A stretch of 64,000 bases of DNA. Source: CAVXXB01 sp963765585 (GTDB taxonomy: Bacteria > Calditrichota > Calditrichia > JAJRVZ01). The stretch is taken from NCBI GenBank assembly GCA_963765585.1, contig CAVXXB010000002.1, forward strand, positions 310,001 through 374,000, written 5' to 3'. Shown piece by piece: positions 59,294-64,000 of the stretch (positions are counted from its first letter, which is position 1; each line of letters opens with the position of its first letter). The position numbers and the translations under genes are program-made. Under the pieces are notes generated by a model. It searched no databases, was not told the origin of the DNA, and saw nothing but the letters and a program-made list of their open reading frames with translations.

Positions 59294-60733
59294 TTATTTT
59301 GGGACCCGGACCATACGGGTATTATCGCGTGTAATATTGCCGGCCATATCCTCAACTTCAAAATTCAAACGGTTATCGCCTCTCTCCAGAGGAATATTGG
59401 TAATGAATGATCCATCCGACCGGGGTTTAATTTCTTTTCCATTGAGCAGAACACGTTTGAGACCTGAGCTTGGCTGCGGATCAATAATAATACCACGCAC
59501 GACCTGCTGCCTCCGGACATTTCGTACGGTCGGCGGTGCAGGTGGTTCATATCGATAGTGTATTTGCTGTGCCGGCTCTGTAATAGTCAGGATCGGCTTC
59601 ACGGTATCCAGAAACAATCTCTGTGAAATTTCAGTTGTATTTGCGGATCTGTCTTTTGCGATCACCCGGATATCATTTTTACCTTCATTCAGTATTACGG
59701 TACGATTAAAACTACCCTGTCCCAGTACTTCAACCACTTCTTCATTATTGATGAACACTTTTACCTTATCGCCCGGAGTTGCATCAAACACCCCGCCACT
59801 CAGACTGTAATCACGGCGGTTATAAAATCCAGCAACCAGAGGTGTAGATAATCTAATCTCCGGTCGTTTTGTATTTACAAACACTTTAAGTTCCCGGCTC
59901 TCGCTGATCGTACCATGCTTTGCAGTCAAATTAATCCGGTTCAAGCCTTCCTGCACGCGAACCCGGGTATCGAAGTTGCCATCAAATCCAACCTGAACCG
60001 GCTGTTGGTTTGCCATCAGTTGTGACCCTTTTGGCACCCATCCGCTGAGCGGTAATCCGGCTGTTAAGACCGATGGCTCGGTAACAATCGGAGATTTTAA
60101 GTTAACATTAAACATAAACTTCTTTGTATCATCATTTTGCGGATCTGCCTGGATAGTACTTGGTCTGGACGGTGCCTGGCCACGCGCAATATATGTTTCC
60201 TGATTGGCGCCGACAGTTACTTCACCCTCTGCATCTTTTGACATGACGACAACAGAACCTTCCTCAACCCTTACGCGGGTGTTCTGATCCATGTCCACAT
60301 TCATTTCGATCGTGGTGCCACGAATAGCGACGACCGCACCGGGACTTTCCACTCGTCTCTCCTGTCTTGGGGAAACCAGTTTTGTAAACTTCGCCCAGAT
60401 ATTACCGGCCCAGACCGTGAAAGACATTTTGTCTTCCTGATCTTCATCCGGTGTTTTTATCTCATTAAGATCAAATATCGTGTTCTCATTTATCTTTAAT
60501 AACGTACCATCGGGCATGGTTAATTCTACCCTTGAATTTAAAGCGGTCTTTATTCTATCGCCCTCTACAAGCGTATTGTTTATTCTTAGGGTACGCCAGC
60601 TGGTCTGTTGACTGGATTGGGCCTCAACTTCTCCGATGACATATTTAACCAGCGCTTCTTTTTGCAACGGCTTTGGGCTGAAATTGAGAAATAATATGGA
60701 TGATAAAAGAGCAATCCATTTTAGCTTTGACAT
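59294..60733 (-). CDS. FecR-domain protein with tandem Ig-like domains
   Basis: From the ATG at 60733, with GGAGG 5 bases before it, the protein has 479 residues. After an N-terminal hydrophobic signal (LKWIALLSSILFLNF) comes a FecR domain (about 20-185: YVIGEVEAQ, LVEGDRIKTALNSRVELTMPDGTLLKINENT, SPGAVVAIRGTTIEMNVD, TRVRVEEGSVVVMSK). Three to four Ig-like domains follow at about 200-475 (VQVGFDGNFDTRVRVQEGLNRINLTA, VLGQGSFNRTVILNEGKNDIRVIAKD, IKPRSDGSFITNIPLERGDNRLNFEVED), each ending in a NxxxVxAxD-like strand. It is not an anti-sigma receptor sensor of the usual kind, since no sigma factor is near. It may serve in periplasmic envelope sensing or scaffolding. Confidence 0.85.
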   Translation of the reverse strand: MSKLKWIALLSSILFLNFSPKPLQKEALVKYVIGEVEAQSSQQTSWRTLRINNTLVEGDRIKTALNSRVELTMPDGTLLKINENTIFDLNEIKTPDEDQEDKMSFTVWAGNIWAKFTKLVSPRQERRVESPGAVVAIRGTTIEMNVDMDQNTRVRVEEGSVVVMSKDAEGEVTVGANQETYIARGQAPSRPSTIQADPQNDDTKKFMFNVNLKSPIVTEPSVLTAGLPLSGWVPKGSQLMANQQPVQVGFDGNFDTRVRVQEGLNRINLTAKHGTISESRELKVFVNTKRPEIRLSTPLVAGFYNRRDYSLSGGVFDATPGDKVKVFINNEEVVEVLGQGSFNRTVILNEGKNDIRVIAKDRSANTTEISQRLFLDTVKPILTITEPAQQIHYRYEPPAPPTVRNVRRQQVVRGIIIDPQPSSGLKRVLLNGKEIKPRSDGSFITNIPLERGDNRLNFEVEDMAGNITRDNTRMVRVPK

Positions 60734-61155
60734 ACTTACCTCCACAACTTTACATCATATATAACCATATATTCGGATATATAAAAACAAAGCTAAATGT
60801 AATATTTAAAATAATTTAGATAAAGATTAGGAGGGGATACATGGGATGCTGGATGCAAGATGCAGGATACAGGATACAGGATACAAGGTTCAAGGACCAA
60901 GGTACAAGGTACCTGATATCAAAGGAGTCATTCTGAAAGAACCTTTTAGCCGGGCCTTTGTCAAACAATTGGATAATCTTTTAGAGATAACGGTAATTAA
61001 TTTTGGAGTTTGGATTTTGGATTATCACTTGTCATCCTGTCCCGGAACGCGATCCTATGGATAAGGACCCTTTACCCGAGCCTGTATTACACAACTGGAT
61101 GGTCTTCAAAAAATAGTCTGTACTTGATTTTGGATTTTGGAGTTTGGATTTTGGA
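60734..61155. repeat. Repeat-filled gap between the FecR gene and the lytic transglycosylase gene
   Basis: No gene lies in these 422 bases. A compound word repeat at 60841-60957 runs GGATGCTGGATGCAAGATGC, GGATACA three times, GGTACAAGGTAC, then a GTCATTCTGAAAGAACC tail; a reverse-complement copy lies at about 62345-62481. A 25-base direct repeat (starting TTTTGGAGTTTGG) occurs at 61001-61025 and again at 61135-61159, overlapping the next gene's stop. Between the two lies the 47-base element at 61031-61077 seen also at 46066-46112. Confidence 0.8.
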
Positions 61156-61899
61156 TTATAATATCTCTTTATATATCTGATACATCTCCCAGATATTATC
61201 CACATAATTTATTGTCTCATCATAGCCATAGAAATAGCCGTGCTTGGGTCTGCCCAATGGCCACACCTGGAGATGCAATTCCCAATCACTCTTTTTCAAT
61301 TTTTGAAGATACTTACTGACATACGGCCATTGCTGTGTGGGTTTTTCATAATACGAGGTAATATCCTGAGCATCAAACACACGTCCGGCACCACAATTAT
61401 AACTGGCCAGACCCAGTTTTAGACGATTAATCTTATCGGCATTGGGGTAAAAATTATATTGTTTTTTTAGATGATATATTCCTGCGGCGATATTTTCACG
61501 CGGATTTATAAGGATATATTGAACATCCAGCTCGCGGGTTAATTCCCGCGCTGTTCTTGGCATTACCTGCATCAAGCCGCGTGCACCCACCGGGCTGCGT
61601 GCCGCCTCACGAAACCTTGATTCCTGCATAATCTGGGCGACGATCAAACGCCAGTCAAACCCATAACGCTTGGCATATTTGCGTATAATGGGCCGGTACT
61701 TTGTTAAGGATTTATTGTACCTGCTTTTTTCAAACGCTTCCTTTATCTCTTGCATTTTAATTTTTTTATCAACCACATTTTTGATCTGCGAGGTCAGCGA
61801 ATCCTTGTTCGCCGACGCAGATAAATCGGTTTCGCTGTTTCCACACGAAATCAAGATTACGCATGAGATAATAAGTAGGATGTAGAATGTGTTTTTCAT
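61156..61899 (-). CDS. Lytic transglycosylase lipoprotein (SLT domain)
   Basis: The enzyme cleaves peptidoglycan glycan strands. The 247-residue protein has a lipoprotein signal (FYILLIISCVILISCGNSE, lipobox LISC) and an SLT domain of the MltC/F/Slt70 kind: IVAQIMQESRFREAARSPVGARGLMQVMPRTARELTREL with the catalytic Glu in QESRF and the GARGLMQ motif; ENIAAGIYHLKKQYNFYPN and GLASYNCGAGRVFDAQ complete it. The C-terminus (WPYVSKYLQKLKKSDWELHL) is also usual. It is on the inner leaflet of the outer membrane. Its ATG abuts the stop of the DUF350-like gene, so both are on one transcript. Confidence 0.92.
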   Translation of the reverse strand: MKNTFYILLIISCVILISCGNSETDLSASANKDSLTSQIKNVVDKKIKMQEIKEAFEKSRYNKSLTKYRPIIRKYAKRYGFDWRLIVAQIMQESRFREAARSPVGARGLMQVMPRTARELTRELDVQYILINPRENIAAGIYHLKKQYNFYPNADKINRLKLGLASYNCGAGRVFDAQDITSYYEKPTQQWPYVSKYLQKLKKSDWELHLQVWPLGRPKHGYFYGYDETINYVDNIWEMYQIYKEIL

Positions 61900-62136
61900 T
61901 TAATTCAGACTCATCCCGATAATCAATCCAACAATCAAACCAATCATTATAAATATGCCTCCAACCACAACACCAACCGCCAGATTACCCTTCTCCAGTT
62001 CAACCGGGATATCAAAGCGGGTTACCCAGTTAATCAGTTTATAGGTCAGAACCGATGAGAGAACACCTACCATAACACCGGCAATGGCATATAAAAAATT
62101 GCGGAACATTATCATATCTAACCATTCAACTTCCAT
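61900..62136 (-). CDS. DUF350-like small membrane protein
   Basis: From the ATG at 62136 (GAGG 5 bases before) the protein has 78 residues with two membrane helices, about 9-29 and 50-76. The connecting stretch LINWVTRFDIPVELEKGNLAVGVVVGGIFI resembles a DUF350 half (the ELEKGNLAVG pattern). DUF350 proteins usually hold two or more such repeats, so this is a short form. It is directly coupled to the lytic transglycosylase gene. The function is unknown; envelope homeostasis is a guess. Confidence 0.72.
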   Translation of the reverse strand: MEVEWLDMIMFRNFLYAIAGVMVGVLSSVLTYKLINWVTRFDIPVELEKGNLAVGVVVGGIFIMIGLIVGLIIGMSLN

Positions 62137-62506
62137 CGTCACCTCATTCTTGTATATTGAAATATGTATCTATCTTGCCACGACATCTTGTAAAGATCTT
62201 TTACCTGAAGAGTAGTACCGAAAAAAGTCCCTAAGTCCCTGAGTCCCTAAGCAGAAAAAGATTAATTATTATTTCTCTGCGTTCTCTTTGATTTCTCTGC
62301 GCACTCTGCGGTACTCTTTAGTTAATAACCTGCATAGTCAATTTAACTTACGACTAAAAGGTTCTTTCAGAATGACCCCCGGATGTCAGGTGCCTTGTAC
62401 CTTGATCCTTGAACCTTGTATCCTGTATCTTGCATCCAGCATCTTGTATCCTGTATCTTGAATCCTGCATCTTGCACCCAGATAATACTCATTTCCCCCA
62501 TTTTTG
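62137..62506. repeat. Repeat-filled gap upstream of the DUF350-like gene
   Basis: No gene is seen in these 370 bases apart from the probable promoter. TCCCTAAGTCCCTGAGTCCC words lie at 62228-62255, TTCTCTGCG words at about 62276-62320, and a compound repeat at about 62345-62481 (GGTTCTTTCAGAATGAC, then CCTTGTACCTTG, CCTTGTATCCTGTATC and CTTGCATCCAGCATC words) that is the reverse complement of the stretch at 60841-60957. The last words run to within 25 bases of the DUF2851 stop. Confidence 0.8.
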
Positions 62507-63751
62507 TCAAACGCTTTCTGGAAATCGCCCTAACGGACAATGTGCACATAAATTCATATTACAATTATTATACTTTAACCAAAGTAACGCCTGACGTATA
62601 TAAAATTTGTCTTCCAGATCACTAAACTCCGGCCATTTTTGAAAACCCTGCAGCACACCATAGACCGGTGGTGCCGGCAACCAGTGATACATATCCTCGA
62701 TATAGTCAATAAAGCCAATACTCTTTGTTAATTCAGCATAATGATGCAAAGCAGGCAGGATGACGTTCCCCGTCAGTTCAATTGCCAGATTCTCACCCCA
62801 AAATGATTCTGCATTTTGATGGGAGTCAATTGATAAAAGACAATGGTAATATGCAAATAGTTTATCAAAAGCCAATCGCTGCATACTTTTTTCCAGAATT
62901 GCTTCAAACAGACCCGTAGATTTAAAATAGTAAATAAATTTTGCCATGCCTTTTAATCGCCGGACCGGATGGGCAGGCGGCCGCAAACCCGAAAGCTGCC
63001 AGGCTGATTTTGGAATGGGCGGTTGATCAGTTACCCCCGGTAGGAAAATCTGCTTCATTCGCAGGTTATTATTTTGCATGCCAGCAAATGTGAGCAAAGT
63101 ATTCTGCCAAAATTCAAGATCGGGATGATAGCGATGTTTTAGTTGCTGAATTACCGGCCAGGGCAACATGAGCGCCAGCCGTTCATATATGTCCGAATTC
63201 TGCCCCCTGCCCAGCATACGAAATACCAGGCGGTATAAACCCTGATCAAATCCATCCCCTGCAATAATGCGCCGATACATATTTTTCTTTTCTACAAACC
63301 GCTGCCCGGCCAGACTCCGTAAAATTTTGAAAACCGGCATGCAGTTTTGTGAGGCCCGGCAAGAGTACTCTGCATCGTCTCTGTAACCCAGATGGGGAAA
63401 ATCCTGAAAACTCAGATTAGGGATTTGCAATCCCTTGCTATTGGAGACCGTCTTGTGGGTTATATTTGATTCAGAGGTAAGATGCAGCGACACACCATCG
63501 TAACGCCTGTCAAGATGATGACCATGCGCATACCAGTCTTGTATCCGGAAATGAATTTCCACATCCCCACGATGGCGTTTGCCATCCAGATCGAATTCTG
63601 CACCCTGGTAGTCCGGCCCGCAGCTGGTATTCAGTTGACCGGCAAATATGCCCCTTAGCCGGTGATCAGTAGTCGTCTTTTGCATGAGACATAATCCGCG
63701 CCATATGGCATATAAACTACTCTCCGAATTTGCTTTTTGCTTTATTTTCAC
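62507..63751 (-). CDS. DUF2851 family protein
   Basis: The 414-residue protein matches the DUF2851 pattern common in Bacteroidota and related phyla. The N-terminus has SLYAIWRGLCLMQKTTTDHRL, GQLNTSCGPDYQGAEFDLDG, GDVEIHFRIQDWYAHGHHLD and YDGVSLHLTSES. The mid-region is helical, and the C-terminus ends with NNCNMNLCAHCPLGRFPESV, a Cys cluster (C-x3-C or C-x2-C type) that may bind a metal. The fold of the conserved EIH motif suggests a nuclease-like or metal-bound core, which is a guess. It starts at a GTG (63751) without a clear ribosome site; later ATG codons in the frame are possible. Confidence 0.87.
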   Translation of the reverse strand: MKIKQKANSESSLYAIWRGLCLMQKTTTDHRLRGIFAGQLNTSCGPDYQGAEFDLDGKRHRGDVEIHFRIQDWYAHGHHLDRRYDGVSLHLTSESNITHKTVSNSKGLQIPNLSFQDFPHLGYRDDAEYSCRASQNCMPVFKILRSLAGQRFVEKKNMYRRIIAGDGFDQGLYRLVFRMLGRGQNSDIYERLALMLPWPVIQQLKHRYHPDLEFWQNTLLTFAGMQNNNLRMKQIFLPGVTDQPPIPKSAWQLSGLRPPAHPVRRLKGMAKFIYYFKSTGLFEAILEKSMQRLAFDKLFAYYHCLLSIDSHQNAESFWGENLAIELTGNVILPALHHYAELTKSIGFIDYIEDMYHWLPAPPVYGVLQGFQKWPEFSDLEDKFYIRQALLWLKYNNCNMNLCAHCPLGRFPESV

Positions 63752-63789
63752 TATATTCCAATCAGTATTTATATTTCATATGGAATATA
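63752..63789. promoter_or_regulatory. Palindromic site between divergent DUF2851 and regulator genes
   Basis: A 9-bp perfect inverted repeat, TATATTCCA (63752-63760) and TGGAATATA (63781-63789), is spaced by 20 bases and starts directly at the GTG of the DUF2851 gene. It lies in the AT-rich 85-base gap between the two divergent genes. It may be an operator for the neighbouring helix-turn-helix protein, which would fit autoregulation. The spacing of about 30 bases centre to centre fits two sites on one face of DNA. Confidence 0.4.
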
Positions 63790-63836
63790 ACATATATTAT
63801 AATATATTACAATTATTATTTTTCAGGGTTATAATT

Positions 63837-64000
63837 ATGACTGTTGATGGTGAAAAAGTAGCGCTTCGGTTGCAGCGTTTGATGAGAGCATTGAATATGA
63901 CGCAAAATCAACTGGCTGAAAAACTCGGGATCACGCAACCGGCAATCAGCAAGTACCTGCAGGGAAGAATTCCCCCCGCGGATGTATTACTGAATTTGGC
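63837..64000 (+). CDS. XRE-type helix-turn-helix regulator, N-terminal part
   Basis: The frame starts at an ATG at 63837 and runs off the right edge, showing 54 residues. RLQRLMRALNMTQNQLAEKL is the first helix pair of a lambda-repressor-like domain, and GITQPAISKYLQGRIPPADVLLNL gives the recognition helix with the Q-PA-ISKY pattern of HTH_3 proteins. The type of effector domain lies beyond the window. It is divergent from the DUF2851 gene and shares the palindromic gap with it. Confidence 0.88.
   Translation, partial: MTVDGEKVALRLQRLMRALNMTQNQLAEKLGITQPAISKYLQGRIPPADVLLNL

Noticed and set aside
62409..62594. A 61-codon plus-strand frame with SCILHPASCIL repeats
   Set aside because: It translates the word-like compound repeat in the gap and does not look like a gene.

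Overview
The window is almost wholly coded on the minus strand. Only a lipoprotein gene (55123-56130) and an incomplete HTH gene at the right edge are on plus. It reads as the chromosome of a Gram-negative FCB-group bacterium of the Calditrichota / KSB1 / Marinimicrobiota / Ignavibacteria kind. The reasons are a type IX secretion (T9SS) sorting tail with the YPNPFNP signature, an adjacent PorU-like C25 peptidase and PorV-like barrel, LpxK and the Lol system (a lipid A outer membrane), AT-rich coding and many lipoprotein signals. The phylum is an inference; there is no rRNA to test it.

Layout from left to right, which is the reverse of transcription: 0-4 kb, surface polysaccharide genes (DUF2723 membrane protein, rfbD, a sugar epimerase, rfbC, a family 2 glycosyltransferase). 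4-11 kb, housekeeping genes recG, lolD, lolC, lysS and prfB, the last with the classic +1 autoregulatory frameshift. 11-24.5 kb, an envelope/T9SS block: two tandem paralogous barrels with coiled-coil tails, a small SLBB protein, an FN3 lipoprotein, PorV-like, PorU-like and a large T9SS-sorted surface protein. 24.9-32.5 kb, cdaA, folP, a TPR membrane protein and ftsH-hpt-tilS. 32.5-35.3 kb, two CAT-anticodon tRNAs, lpxK and a flippase. 35.3-42 kb, aromatic amino acid synthesis (aroF, aroA, chorismate mutase, tyrA, aroK, aroB, aroQ) with an embedded metallo-hydrolase, then rnhB. 42.6-56 kb, a hybrid sensor kinase, M14 peptidase, DUF4097 protein, HAD phosphatase, MmcQ/YjbR protein, ComEC, an RNase Z-like hydrolase and a TPR lipoprotein. 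56-64 kb, glutaryl-CoA dehydrogenase-like, a barrel protein, a FecR-domain protein, a lytic transglycosylase, a DUF350-like protein, DUF2851 and an XRE-type regulator.

Two patterns run across these blocks. First, at least ten genes, many of them housekeeping (aroB, aroK, lpxK, gcdH, comEC), are interrupted by single-base indels. Where one shift is enough to restore the protein it is a one-base surplus every time. This looks like insertion-type sequence error rather than gene decay, so the interrupted genes are annotated as whole genes with the break noted. Second, the longer gaps between genes are packed with palindromic, word-like repeats: stuttering short words, nested inverted repeats, a 47-bp dispersed element and inverted compound copies around 61-62 kb. 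One of these palindromes encloses the remnant of a GxxExxY (PD-(D/E)XK_3) gene. This repeat layer is the least explained part of the window.
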